Origin: Symbiodinium natans
Lineage: Eukaryota > Sar > Dinophyceae > Suessiales > Symbiodiniaceae
Length of the DNA: 64,000 nt
Direction: 5' to 3'
Assembly (NCBI GenBank): GCA_905221605.1
Contig: CAJNDS010000722.1
Coordinates: 16,914 to 80,913, forward strand
How positions within the stretch are numbered: position 1 is the first letter of the stretch; each line of letters starts with the position of its first letter. Below the pieces are notes generated by a model that made no database searches, was not told the origin of the DNA, and saw nothing but the letters and a program-made list of their open reading frames with translations. This document shows, one piece after another, positions 1-11,814 of this stretch. A program made the position numbers and the translations under genes.

Positions 1-3000
1 CTTTCGCTTGCTATATTTTGCTTAGTGTGCTTCTTCGCTGGTGCGCGGTTGTTCTGCTTAATGGCTCGCTCGATGTGCGGTTGTTTTACACATTGGCGCG
101 TCCGCTTACTATGTGCGGATGTTTCTTCTTGGCGGGTGATTCTGGGCAATGGTGGGTAGTGGTCGGTAACAGTGGAAAAGTGGCTAGTGGCATGGTGGGG
201 TGATGCTGGGGATTGGTGTGTGTTGGTGGGCGATGGTGGCGCTGGTGGGTTGGTGGGTAATTTATGGGTATTGGTGGGGACAGTGGGTACTGGTGGGTAG
301 TGGTTTGGCAATAGCGAAAAGTGATGGGGTGACAAGTTTAGTCCCACCTTGCGCCAGACATCGGGAATGGCACAAGTGAAAAGCGGATGGAGTGATGCCA
401 GCCCTGTCGCACCAGACCAGGAAGGATAACTAAGTGAGATGAAGGTGAATGAAGTGCGCTCCCCCCAGCTACCCAGCCGTTGACCAGGACCCTCCCCATC
501 CCTCCCCACTGCTTGGTCCCCTGCGCGCCCAATGAGACGAACGAGTGGCTGAAATGCACTCGACTTTGTGGATATGGGTCACGTCCCCATGCAAGGCATC
601 CCCAAAGCCTCAAGACTCGCAAAGGACCTTCTCGGTGGGCTGGCGACCAAAGCAGATGCATCTGTGCTTCTGTATGCCATGTTCAGTCTGTACACACACT
701 CACACACAGAGCTACACACTTGAGGATCCGAAGCCCAAACAAGTGTGAAGCTCGCCGAAGACATTGTCCCAAACCATCAGTCCAACAAAGACTTTCGTCC
801 ACCGGAGCCACAGCAAAGCCAAGATGCAGCAGCAAGGACTGCACCCTCGAACGGTGGACGCCTGAAGGCTTACGTAAGGAAAAACTAATCACTTGGCAAA
901 AATGCCGCGTGTAACTCAACCTGTATGAAATTCAGACGGCGCCTCCTAGGCAGCAGGAGCAAGGCCCGTCGTGGCGGCGGCGCAGGAGAATCCGGGGACT
1001 CTGCGGGTGCCATCGCCATCGCCATTGGTCGATTCTGCCATGAGCTCAAGCGAAGCACTCGAGGATCGTCACCGGGAAAATTTCCCTCACTTCGAGCCTC
1101 CGAAGTCACACCTACATTGCCAAAGCCAGACATTGTCAAACATTGTCAAACATTGTCAAAGATTGTCAAACACTATCAAACATTGTCAAACCTTGCCAAG
1201 CAACACCTTTTTTGCATTCAAGCCCCCAGACCGCTCAGACCGGGGTGCGCCTTGGCACCTTTCAGGCCCTCAGGTCTCTGCACGAGCCCGTGCGAGCATG
1301 AACGGCTCCGCCAGCTGACAATGCAGACCTGCTCTGTTTTTTTCTGGGGGAAACAGCCTGCGAATTCAGAAGAGGTTGTAGCCTTGGCTGATCTTTCTGT
1401 GCTGCGTCTTCGTCACACTTCTATTGCATCTCCACCGCAATGGGCGCGGTTCGAATACTCCATGCAGCTGTGACACGGAAGGTGCTGGCACCGCAAACCA
1501 GGCAGGCCGGGTGCGCAGGCTGGCCCGCAGAGGCCTCTGTCCAAAGGAACATGCCAAACTAAAAGACTGCACATGCTTTGCAGGCAGTTTGCAGGCAGTT
1601 TGCAGGCTTCCGTCGTGCTATGAGTGAGTTCTGTCCGCGTCCCATGCAGAGCGACCTCGACTGTCCGCCCACATCGTCGACATCTGTCCTGGTACCAGCA
1701 CGTGCACGAGAGAACGTCCCACAGGGGGTCGAACGGCAGCTACCAGAATGACGGTGCTAAATGACCATCCGAGCACGCAGACGCTACGTGCCCACAGCAG
1801 CGTCCTGATATTTGATTGGCTCCACAGGTTCAAGAGAAGCCAAAAGGTTGCCAAACGTACGAAGGATGCCGGATGTGTGCTCCATCCTTCACAAGGCTTT
1901 GCTGATGAATAATCGGGACTCCGAATATGCCATGCAACCACGATTTCAGATGATGTAATCCTGCGACGACCGAATCAAACTGAAGCTGAGTGCCAAGCAG
2001 GGCTTTCTTGTGCCCCTGACAGAAGTAGGATTGAAGCCCTAGTTACGCTGCCATTGTCCTTTTGCTAGATCCATGGCTCAACTCTAAACCCTACTTGTCA
2101 AGGGCGTTTCAAAGACATCGTCTCCCGTATCTTTCAGGGGACAAAAGCTCAGAATTGTTTCGGGCTCACCCCGGGACCACAATGATACATCAGCCATTCA
2201 CAATCACAGACCGCGAGCTGAGAGTTTAGGGGCTGGGGTTGAGAATTCAATTTTTGGGTGAACCCTGGACCCCTCCCAGCTGTGTGCCAAGCTCAGGAAC
2301 GTCAATTGGAGTTCAGTGTTTTTGCTAGAGTTTGGGCTGCAGAGACGTGCCTTGACTGTGCAAGAAAGAACTTTTCATTGCGCATGCGAACGCCATTCGG
2401 GTCAAATGACTCTCTTTGATCATGCACATCAAACCCTTTACCCCTCAAATCTCAAAACAGGCTTAGGGCTCAAGGAACTCGAGGTTTAATCTCATTGTCT
2501 AGACCCCAAAGTTCTTCCGCGAGTCATTCGGGGTGTATACAAAAACCCGGAGAGTGACCCTCATCGATCTAATCGTTAACCCAATGCTCTTTCGTGAGAA
2601 AGTACGATATTTTCCCTCAAAGCTTTGCTGTGATGCGAGTCGATGGCAAGCGTGCCTCCTCAGCACGTCAGCACTTCAGATTCCACATTCCAGATGGTTC
2701 CATATGCGGCCGAGGCAGACGCGCGAAGCGAGAGAGAAGAGTCTTCTGAGTGTTCTGTTGATTTTCCTGTGCTTTAACATGTGCCCTGCTGGCACGCCGA
2801 CTAGCACAGCACTTTGCCAAGCACAGCTGGCCTTGCTCTTCACGTACCAGTCAAAGGCATCCTGGCAAGCTCAACGAGCGACACCAAAAGCAAAGTGACA
2901 GCAATGCGATGTAAAATGAAAGAACGCTCGCTGCAGAAGCCTTCCCTGACTCCCAGACAGACAGGTTGATCTCCTGGAGAATGGTGCAACATAACTCAGC

Positions 3001-4035
3001 TCAAGGCCGATTTCACACACTGCCAGGCACATGTCCGCCTTGGCCCACCCCTGATCAGAGCTGGGGAATACCATGACAACCTGGGCAACAGGACAAGGGC
3101 ACTGATCGCGGCGCACTGAACAACTGTCTGTCAGGTGGCATTTGCACAGAGACCTGGAAGCGTAGGGTCATGGAACTCTCCCCACACCTTAGACAACCAC
3201 ACCAAGCATTCCAGCTCAGACGCACGCGCGCAGGCAAACAACACATGCAAAGGCATGCTTCATGCATGGCAAGCAAACACGCAAACATGCAAACATGCGT
3301 TGATAGAAGAATGCACACGCGCGTGTTTTTTTGCATGCGTGCGGAGACGCATGCATGCATGCAGTGTCAGAATCAAAAATCATCACAAAAATCTAGAAGT
3401 GGCAGCTCGCAAAATCTCACCAATCTGGTCGTGCCTGTTTCGAGCTCCCATATTCACAGATATGCACTTGTCTGACTCCCCTACACGGCTGCTGCAGTTC
3501 TGGCTTCAAGCGATATTGCCCCACACGAAGCTGAGAGTTTGCCGAGGCGACTGGACGAAGAAGCTTCTGCAATTGCATGCAACTGAACGCCGTCAGGAAT
3601 GTCTTTGACCTGATGATGCCACAAACCCTGTGACTGAGATCGGCACGTCGACGAGCGTGTTCATGGTGTGCCTTTCAGTGATCAACCCTGATACCAACTC
3701 ATTACCGGATACGCCCTCCGAAATGGACCTGGGATGACCTCGGCAAGATCCCAAACAGCCGCAACCGGCTTCGAGGACCTGGCTGCAGATCCGTCATGCA
3801 GGACTCCACGATCTGACCTTCGCAATACCCGGACTTGTTCTTGGACTTGCCGCTCACTGTCACTTCTCACTCCCTTAAGCCCGAGGAAGCTCTTGTCGGG
3901 GGATTCGTAGAGTATAGTGCATCTATGCCCACTGCAGCCCACTATTCCATCTCCAACTCAGATTCCACGCCCCGATCCTTGCTATCACTTGTGAACTTAC
4001 TCCCACTCCATATGGGCCGGAGGGCCGGAGAATTA
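1..4035. other. No recognisable gene; mixed-composition DNA with minor repeats
   Basis: The first 330 bases are GT/TGG-rich low-complexity DNA. The rest has short ORFs in all frames, none longer than 182 codons and none with a domain I recognise. Small tandem repeats are present: a 10-bp unit (next entry), an 11-bp unit gcaggcagttt repeated three times near 1577-1610, and catgcaaa/gcatgc runs near 3280-3365. It could be intron or intergenic DNA. Confidence 0.6.
1131..1200. repeat. 10-bp tandem repeat (cattgtcaaa)
   Basis: The unit cattgtcaaa occurs about seven times in direct tandem with a few substitutions (gattgtcaaa, cactatcaaa, ccttgccaag). The surrounding sequence is non-repetitive. Confidence 0.85.
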
Positions 4036-4050
4036 AATTAGGGTATTTTG

Positions 4051-4169
4051 GTTTTTTTTGGGAGTTTTTTAGGGTTTAGGGTTTAGGGTTTAAGGTTTAG
4101 GGTTTAGGGTTTAGGGGTTAGGGTTTAGGGGTTTAGGGGTTTAGGGGTTTAGGGTTTAGGGTTTAGGGT

Positions 4170-4201
<32 letters not shown>

Positions 4202-4304
4202 GGTTTAGGGTTTAGGGTTGAGGGTTTAGGGTTTAGGGTTTAGGGTATAGGGTAGTAGTAGTTGTACCAGTAGCAAGGACAAAACAAAAAAAACTCCCAA
4301 AAAA
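4051..4304 (+). repeat. Interstitial TTTAGGG telomere-like tract flanked by inverted arms
   Basis: About 180 bp (4070-4250) of TTTAGGG with variants GGTTGAGGG and TTTAGGGG. An inverted repeat brackets it: gttttttttgggagtttttt at 4051-4070, with its near-perfect reverse complement at 4286-4304. TTTAGGG is the telomere repeat reported for dinoflagellates and other alveolates. Because sequence continues on both sides, this is interstitial, not a chromosome end. Confidence 0.9.
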
Positions 4305-4914
4305 TACTAAAAAACCAAACCTTTAAAACAATAGACCTCCCACTCCAAATCGTTCCACCTTCACAATTGATATGTACAAGATGTAATGATTTTCGGTTGT
4401 GGTTGCGTAGGGGTATCAAGAACTTTTGACAAGGACTCCAGTCCAACATACTTGTCCAAGCCGGCCAGCACGGCACTAAGTTCAAGTTGAGTCAATGCTG
4501 CATATCCAAATATGTTCTGCGTAAAGCTTCTAGTACGTCGATGGGATCGGCTCCGCAGCGCTGGCTTCAACTCGATCAATAAATTACATTTGGCTGTGAT
4601 CCGTAAGGGCGGCACCGACGTTGCAGACGAAGAAATTGGGCCTGCGACGGTCCTTTCCACGGGCCTTCACTCGTGGAAGTGGATCGGGACACAAGCGGGG
4701 CAGATCAAATGCGAGGAGATGAAATAGTGACAACTATTGGATCAAGCACCTTGATCCGCTTAGCCGGTTCATGTTGATCAACTGAAGCAGCCTTGGGCGG
4801 AATATACTGCGCTGCCAGGCCCATGGCCACCTGAATGCACAAGACAAGCATGATCGGAACCATCACATTCCTTGTCTTTGCAGCACCCGTACATTAAGGT
4901 GTATAAACAAGCGA
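4305..4914. other. Short unique stretch between telomere-like tract and TA repeats
   Basis: The longest ORF is 99 codons on the minus strand (4361-4660). Its C-terminal part (residues about 60-90) has a plausible soluble-protein composition but no recognised domain. It may be an exon or gene fragment that came in with the telomere-like tract. I see no other support for coding. Confidence 0.3.
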
Positions 4915-5092
4915 ATATACATATATATATATATATACATACATATACAGACACACAAGCATACATACACATATGTGTATGTATGTATGTGTATATATAT
5001 ATATATATATCGATATATATATATATATATATATTTATTTATATTTATTTATTATATATATAATATATAATATAATATTATATTATATTATA
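4915..5092. repeat. TA/CATA dinucleotide-rich repeat
   Basis: Alternating tatata tracts with short catacata and tgtatg variants, ending in degenerate tatta repeats directly beside the 43-nt motif at 5093. The same combination is found in reverse order at 11540-11640. Confidence 0.85.
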
Positions 5093-5135
5093 GGTTTGGA
5101 GGTAAAATGAGTCCGCTGCGTTTTTGTTGCTTTCT
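5093..5135 (-). repeat. 43-nt dispersed motif, copy 1
   Basis: This 43-base segment (starts ggtttggaggtaaaatgagt, ends ttgctttct) is the exact reverse complement of 11540-11582. In copy 2 an additional arm forms a hairpin with it; the arm is absent here. Both copies abut TA-rich repeats on the same side of the motif. Confidence 0.85.
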
Positions 5136-5304
5136 CTTTCACTTGGCATGCAAATATGTCTTCCGCATCTTGAATCTATGCTCACTTGTGCCATAGTTAT
5201 ATGTGCTCGAAGTATTTCGACTATTTTGTCGTAGCAAAAGAGGCTTGCCATGGCAAGTTTTGTAGGGGATGAGGGTGGGCTGGATGGGACACTCACCTTC
5301 GACG

Positions 5305-5998
5305 AGGAAGTAATTATGTAATAATTAATGAAATAATAATTAATTAATTAATAATTAATACTTAATGAATAATTAATTAATAACGACAAAATGATTTTAT
5401 AATTAAAAAAATTATTCATCAATAAGAAATTATCAATTAATTAATCGTGGAAAATCGTGGAAATTAGTTAATAAATAATTAGTACTTAAATAATAATGAT
5501 TAATAATTAATAAAAAATAATTAATAAGTAATAAGTAATAATTAATCATTAATAATTAATGAATAATGAATAATGAATTAATTAAGAATTCATAATTAGT
5601 TCACATTTAATAATTAATTAATAATAAATCAATTGATAATTATTACGTAACCACTTAATAATTAACTAATCATCAATTAATAAATTAATTCATACTATTA
5701 ATGATGAATCATTAATGAATATTGAATGATAATTTATTCATAATTAATTAATAATTAATTATTAATTATTTAAAAGTACTGAATTAAAATTAATTCATAA
5801 TTGAAATATAATTAATTAATAATCAATTAATAATTAGTTAATAATTAATACTTAGTTGATAATTAATAATTAAGAACTAGTCAATCATTAAATAGTAAAT
5901 AATTAATACTTAGTTTTCATTATTTAATAACTAATTAATAAACAATTAATTGTTAATTGATAATTCATAACTAATAATTAAGCAGTTAATAACTAATG
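5305..5998. repeat. ATTAATTA-rich AT block, about 0.7 kb
   Basis: Almost purely A/T sequence made of irregular aattaattaataa words with isolated C or G. No period is fixed. It is followed immediately by degenerate TTTAGGG-like words (5998-6098). A similar block lies at 10970-11215. Confidence 0.85.
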
Positions 5999-6380
5999 GG
6001 TTTAGGTTAGGGTTTACGGTGTAAGGATAAGGCTTAGGAAATTACGGTTTAAGGTTTAAAGGTTAGAATTTAAGGTTTCGATTTTAAGTTTTAAGGTTAT
6101 CGCTACTGGCCAGCGCATTAATTGTTAATTCCCCACATCTTTGTGTGGGGTTCTTACTTTTGGGGCTGTCCCGCCTCCGCCTCCTCCTCCTTCTCCTCCT
6201 CCTTCTCCTCCTCCTTCTCCTCCTCCTTCTCCTCCTTCTCCTCCTCCGCTTCCCTCCTCCTCGTCCTCCGCCTCCCCGTCCTCGTCTTCCTGTTCCTCAT
6301 GATGCACCATCACGCAGAGCACGCATCATGCATCACATCACGATCACGCACATCACGCATCACATCACGCACATGACGCA
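5998..6380. repeat. Degenerate telomere-like words, CTC/CTT polypyrimidine tract and CATCACG repeats
   Basis: Three short low-complexity segments in series. 5998-6098 has gggtttagg-like degenerate words. 6172-6290 is an almost pure pyrimidine tract (cctcctccttctc repeats). 6298-6378 has degenerate catcacgcat repeats. ORFs encoding Ser/Phe or Leu/Pro runs here are by-products of the repeats. Confidence 0.8.
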
Positions 6381-7880
6381 GTGTCGTTTCTGCTGGCAGG
6401 CGCGGTACTGAGGGGCCTTGGACCCTTGCCGCGCGCGCGCTCGGGCCGCGGGAAACGCTGGCAGGCGCGACACAGGCGTCGTTTGGGCTGGCAGGCGCGG
6501 TACTTAGGGGCCCTGGACCTTTGCCGCGCGCGCGCTCGGGCCGCGGGAAACGCTGGCAGGCGCGACACAGGCGTCGTTTTTGCTGGCAGGCGCGGTACGT
6601 AGGGGCCCTGGACCCTTGCCGCGCGCGCGCTCGGGCCGCGGGAAACGCTGGCAGGCGCGACACACCGTGGACCTTTGCCGCGCGCACGCTTGGGGCGCGG
6701 GAAACGCTGGCAGGCGCGACACAGGCGTCGTTTGCGCTGACAGGCGCGGTACTTAGAGGCCCTGGACTCTTGCCGCGCGCGCGCTCGGGCCGCGGGAAAC
6801 GCTGGCAGGCGCGACACAGGCGTCGTTTGGGCTGGCAGGCGCGGTACTTAGGGGCCCTGGACCTTTGCCGCGCGCGCGCTCGGGCCGCGGGAAACGCTGG
6901 CAGGCGCGACACAGGCGTCGTTTTTGCTGGCAGGCGCGGTACTTAGGGGCCCTGGACCCTTGCCGCGCGCGCACTCGGGCCGCGGGACACAAGCGTCGTT
7001 TGGGCTGGCAGGCGCGGTACTTAGGGGCCCTGGACCTTTGCCGCGCGCGCGCGCTCGGGGCGCGGGAAACGCTGGCAGGCGCGGTACTGAGGGGCCTTGG
7101 ACCCTTGCCGCGCGCGCGCTCGGGCCGCGGGAAACCCTGGCAGGCGCGACACAGGCGTCGTTTGGGCTGGCAGGCGCGGTACTTAGGGGCCCTGGACCTT
7201 TGCCGACCGCGCGCTCGGGCCGCGGGAAACGCTGGCAGGCGCGACACAGGCGTCGTTTCTGCTGGCAGGCGCGGTACTGAGGGGCCTTGGACCCTTGCCG
7301 CGCGCGCGCTCGGGCCGCGGGAAACGCTGGCAGGCGCGACACAGGCGTCGTTTGGGCTGGCAGGCGCGGTACTTAGGGGCCCTGGACCTTTGCCGCGCGC
7401 GCGCTCGGGCCGCGGGAAACGCTGGCAGGCGCGACACAGGCGTCGTTTTTGCTGGCAGGCGCGGTACTTAGGGGCCCTGGACCCTTGCCGCGCGCGCGCT
7501 CGGGCCGCGGGAAACGCTGGCAGGCGCGACACAGGCGTCGTTTTTGCTGGCAGGCGCGGTACTTAGGGGCCCTGGACCTTTGCCGCGCGCGCGCTCGGGC
7601 CGCGGGAAACGCTGGCAGGCGCGACACAGGCGTCGTTTGGGCTGGCAGGCGCGGTACTTAGGGGCCCTGGACTCTTGCCGCGCGCGCGGTCGGGCCGCGG
7701 GAAACGCTGGCAGGCGCGACACAGGCGTCGTTTGGGCTGGCAGGCGCGGTACTTAGGGGCCCTGGACCCTTGCCGCGCGCGCGCTCGGGGGCTCGCGAAA
7801 CGCTGGCAGGCGCGACACAGGTGTTGTTTGCGCTGGCAGGCGCGGCACTTAGGGGCCCTGGGCCGTTGCCGCGCGCGCAC
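6380..7880. repeat. GC-rich 95-bp satellite array
   Basis: About 16 units of a 95-bp repeat; each carries ggcgcggtacttaggggccc, a ccgcgcgcgcgc run, and cgggccgcgggaaacgctgg. Units differ at one spot: gtcgtttgggctgg in some, gtcgtttttgctgg in others. These variants partly alternate, suggesting a 190-bp higher-order unit. Shortened units are at about 6660-6715, 6985 and 7060. Every reading frame stays open over long stretches because the unit lacks stops, so the ORFs here (up to 259 codons) are not evidence of genes. Strong GC contrast with the AT block just upstream. Confidence 0.95.
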
Positions 7881-7884
7881 TGTG

Positions 7885-9873
7885 CACCGACCCTCTAAGT
7901 AGTACGCCGGGGACATCCGGAGCTTCTTCCGTGGCTGGAAAGTCGACTTTTCTAGTACAAATAGTACGCCGCGGACACGCGGAGCTTCCGTGGCTGGAAA
8001 GTCGACTTTTTGTAGTACAGACGTAGTACGCCGCGGACGCCCTGGGCGTCTGAAGACACCGCACATAGCATGGTAACGGACATCTGGGCGCCTGAAAAAC
8101 GCCGCAAATAGCATGGTAGCGGACATCTGGGCGCATGAAAACACCGCAAATAGCATGGTAACGGACATCTGGGCGCATGAAAACACCGCAAGCAAATATC
8201 ATGGTAACGGACATCTGGGCGCTTGAAAACACCGCAAATAGCATGGTAACGGACATCTGGGCGCTTGAAAACACCGCAAATAGCATGGTAACAGACATCT
8301 GGGCGCTTGAAAACACCGCAAATAGCACGGTGACGGACATCTGGGCGCTCGAAAACACCGCAAGTAGCATGGTAACGGACATCTGGGCGCTTGAAAACAC
8401 CGCAAATAGCATGGTAACGGACATCTGGGCGCTTGAAAACACCGCAAATAGCACGGTAACGGACATCTGGGCGCATGAAAACGCCGCAAATAGCATGGTA
8501 ACGGACATCTGGCCGCTTGAAAACACCGCAAATAGCACGGTAACGGACATCTGGGCGCTCGACGTCTGGGCGCTTGAGAACAGCGCAAAGAGCATGGTAA
8601 CGCTTGGAAACACCGCAATTAGCACGGTAACGGACATCTGGGTGCTTGAAAACACCGCAAATAGCATGGTAACAGACATCTGGGCGCTTGAAAACACCGC
8701 AAATAGCACGGTGACGGACGTCTGGGCGCTCGAAAACACCGCAAGTAGCATGGTAACGGACATCTGGGCGCTTGAAAACACCGCAAATAGCATGGTAACG
8801 GACATCTGGGCGCTTGAAAAACACCGCAAATAGCATGGTAACGGACATCTGCGCGCTCTGCACCGACCCTCTAAGTAGTACGCCGGGGACATCCGGAGCT
8901 TCCGTGGCTGGAAAGTCGACTTTTCTAGTACAAACGTAGTACGCCGCGGACACGCGGAGCTTCCGTGGCTGGAAAGTCGACTTTTTGTAGTACAGACGTA
9001 GTACGCCGCGGACGCCCTGGGCGTCTGAAGACACCGCACATAGCATGGTAATGGACATCTGGGCGCCTGAAAAACACCGCAAATAGCATGGTAGCGGACA
9101 TCTGGGCGCATGAAAACACCGCAAATAGCATGGTAACGGACATCTGGGCGCATGAAAACACCGCAAACAAATATCATGTTAACGGACATCTGGGCGCTTG
9201 AAAACACCGCAAATAGCACGGTAACGGACATCTGGGCGCTTGAAAACACCGCAAATAGCATGGTAACAGACATCTGGGTGCTTGAAAACACCGCAAATAG
9301 CACGGTGACGGACGTCTGGGCGCTCGAAAACACCGCAAGTAGCATGGTAACGGACATCTGGGCGCTTGAAAACACCGCAAATAGCATGGTAACGGACATC
9401 TGGGCGCTTGAAAAACACCGCAAATAGCATGGTAACGGACATCTGGGCGCTTGAAAAACACCGCAAATAGCATGGTAGCGGACATCTGGGCGCATGAAAA
9501 CACCGCAAATAGCATGGTAACGGACATCTGGGCGCATGAAAACACCGCAAATATCATGGTAACGGACATCTGGGCGCTTGAAAACACCGCAAATAGCATG
9601 GTAACGGACATCTGGGCGCTTGAAAACACCGCAAATAGCATGGTAACAGACATCTGGGCGCTTGAAAACACCGCAAATAGCACGGTGACGGACGTCTGGG
9701 CGCTCGAAAACACCGCAAGTAGCATGGTAACGGACATCTGGGCGCTTGAAAACACCGCAAATAGCACGGTAACGGACATCTGGGCGCTTGAAAAACACCG
9801 CAAATAGCATGGTAACGGACATCTGGGCGCTTGAAAACACCGCAAGTAGCATGGTAACGGAGTTCCGCGCGCG
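7885..9873. repeat. 42-bp satellite array with higher-order duplication
   Basis: About 40 copies of a 42-bp unit (atggtaacggacatctgggc, then gcttgaaaacaccgcaaatagc). A distinct leader of about 190 bp, containing 57-bp repeats with gtagtacgccg and ggctggaaagtcgact, occurs at 7885-8074 and again at 8859-9050. The array is therefore built from two blocks of about 1 kb. In one plus frame the unit reads as a 14-residue repeat (ANSMVTDIWALENT), but single-base indels (gaaaaacaccgc) break the frame several times. Confidence 0.95.
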
Positions 9874-9919
9874 TGAAGACACGGGGATGTTTTTGTCTTT
9901 TCTCGTCGACAACCTCGCA

Positions 9920-10240
9920 CACGCAGAGACACACACACACACACGGAGAGATACAGACACAGACACAGCCACAGACACAGACGCAGACGCAGACAGAGAC
10001 AGAGACAGAGACAGAGACAGAGACAGAGACACAGACACAGACACAGACACAGACACAGACACAGACACAGACACAGACACAGACACACACACACACACGG
10101 ACACAGACACGGACACACACATACACGAGCAGAGACACACGGACACACGGACACACGGACACACGGACACACGGACACACGGACACACGGACACACGGAC
10201 ACACGGACACACACACACGGACACACACACACACTTTGGC
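9920..10240. repeat. ACAGAC / ACGGAC hexamer repeats
   Basis: Runs of acagac, agacag and acacac hexamers (9930-10095) change to cggacaca octamers (10100-10230). Adjacent to the end of the 42-bp array. No coding inference is justified. Confidence 0.9.
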
Positions 10241-10969
10241 TTGGCATGAACTGATGCAGTGATCACGGTACCAACATGTACCAACCACCAGACCCACAAC
10301 ACACTCAAGAGGAGTCAAGAAGAAGGGAAGAAAGAAAAGGAGCATGGTTGCCTGCCTCGGGACTTCAGGGTACATGATGTCACAAGCAGTGTGGTATCCC
10401 ACTCTACATGCAGGTACGTCCAGGTGATCAGCCTGGATATCCTCCCAACTCATAAGCAGCTTCATTGGCAGTGAGCTTATGAGCGGGTCACTGCCCCCTG
10501 CAAATGGAAAAGTCCGTCACAGCGATCACCATGTTCAGGCGTTTACACACACACACGCCCCGAAGGGCGAAAGGACGCGAAGAAGCAAGCAGGTGTCAGC
10601 AAGCCAGTCATGAACAGCAACAAGAGAGGAGGCAGAGACAACAAAACAGGAACGACACCAGGAGGCAACAAGAAACGCGAAAACAACAAAACAGGGGGTC
10701 AGACAGCAACATGGGAGGACAGTCAATGACATGTCTGTTTAAGGATTCCGGATACCTTGAGCGCGTGCCTACCTGGTCCTCCTACCTGCACATGCACAGA
10801 CGATCTACCTGCACTCCTAGGGAAAGCACATGTTCAGCAAGCTGTCTCTACTGATCAACACACACACACAGACACACACACACATTCACACTCACACTTA
10901 CCCACGCACTTACTCGCGCACCTCTCTACTCTTTCTCAATGGATAAATTTGCATGTGGGGTGATCCGGT
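10241..10969. other. Non-repetitive spacer, no recognised gene
   Basis: About 0.7 kb of mixed sequence between the hexamer repeats and the second AT-rich block, with only short ORFs (up to 116 codons) and a short CA repeat near 10858-10885. Nothing further is seen. Confidence 0.6.
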
Positions 10970-11215
10970 CCTTTAATTATTTGTCAATGAATTAATTGAA
11001 TTAATTATCAATTAACAATTAATTACTTCATGATTAATGAATGATTAATGAATTACTTAAATATTAATAATTAATTCATAATTACTAATTAATCAACAAA
11101 TTAATAAGTAATAAATAAATAAATTAACAAATAATTAATAATCAAATTATAGTAAACCATAAAAAAAAAACTATTAATCAATAATGAATTAATAATTCAT
11201 TATTATTTCATTAAG
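10970..11215. repeat. Second ATTAATTA-rich AT block
   Basis: About 245 bp of attaattaa words, the same composition as 5305-5998 but shorter, in the mirrored position of the 4-12 kb block. Confidence 0.85.
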
Positions 11216-11289
11216 ACTTATATGATGTTGCAAATCATGCTTAGGCTCCTCTGCCACCCCTAGGGGTTGCAGCAGGGCTATAGAGATGC

Positions 11290-11519
11290 CGAAAACTGGA
11301 AAACCAAACACAGCCAAAACCAACAAAAAACCAAAAACTGAAAAACCAAAAAAACAAAACCAAAAAAACCAAAAAAAAACAAAAAAACCAATTTTGAGGA
11401 ACTTTTCGATGTAAGGGCTGATAATAAGCCACTTCCAGGAGTTCCCCAAAATTGGTTTTTTTGGTTTTTTTGGTTTTGGTTTTTTTGGTTTTCCAGTTTT
11501 TGGTTTTTTTTGTTGTGTG
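11290..11519. repeat. Long inverted repeat (potential hairpin, arms about 80-110 nt)
   Basis: The left arm (about 11290-11403), rich in CCAAAAA words, ends in ccaattttgaggaact. The right arm (11440-11519) starts agttccccaaaattgg and continues with GGTTTTT words. Reverse complementing one gives the other with few mismatches; the loop is 36 nt (11404-11439). The transcript would fold into a long hairpin. It could be a palindromic mobile-element remnant or a replication-slippage product. Confidence 0.85.
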
Positions 11520-11527
11520 GGTATAAT

Positions 11528-11582
11528 GAGTTCGCTGCGAGAAAGCAACAAAAACGCAGCGGACTCATTTTACCTCCAAACC
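11528..11582 (+). repeat. 43-nt dispersed motif, copy 2, with its own hairpin
   Basis: Positions 11540-11582 are the reverse complement of 5093-5135. Here gagttcgctgcg (11528-11539) pairs with cgcagcggactc (11555-11566), a 12-bp stem with one G-T pair around a 15-nt loop. Directly followed by TA-rich repeats, as in copy 1 read in the opposite direction. Confidence 0.85.
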
Positions 11583-11666
11583 TTATTATATTATATTATA
11601 TATATATATATACATACGTATGTGTATGTGTGTATATATCTATATGGTGCAGCGTCGCTGCCCCCG

Positions 11667-11710
<44 letters not shown>

Positions 11711-11760
11711 AACCTCCTCGCCCCCCCCCATGAACCCCCCCCCCCCCCAAATTCTTTCCC
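11583..11760. repeat. TA repeats and long poly-C tracts
   Basis: 11583-11640 is tatata/tgtatg; 11661-11708 contains an uninterrupted run of about 42 C; further C runs follow to 11750. Such homopolymers are prone to sequencing and assembly length errors. Confidence 0.85.
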
Positions 11761-11814
11761 CAACCCTTTCCTCTGTGGTTTGGGCCCCCCTGTGGGGCGG
11801 TGTGGTTGGGGTTT

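Noticed and set aside
1440-1475. ggttcgaatac resembling a tRNA B-box
   Set aside because: Flanking bases do not form a T-stem and no A-box is found upstream.
4051-4304. True chromosome end
   Set aside because: Sequence continues for kilobases on both sides and similar tracts occur in both orientations elsewhere.
6125-10308. Long ORFs over the satellite arrays (up to 819 codons on the minus strand)
   Set aside because: They exist because repeat units of 42 or 95 bp lack stops; frames change at indels between units and the proteins are simple reiterations.
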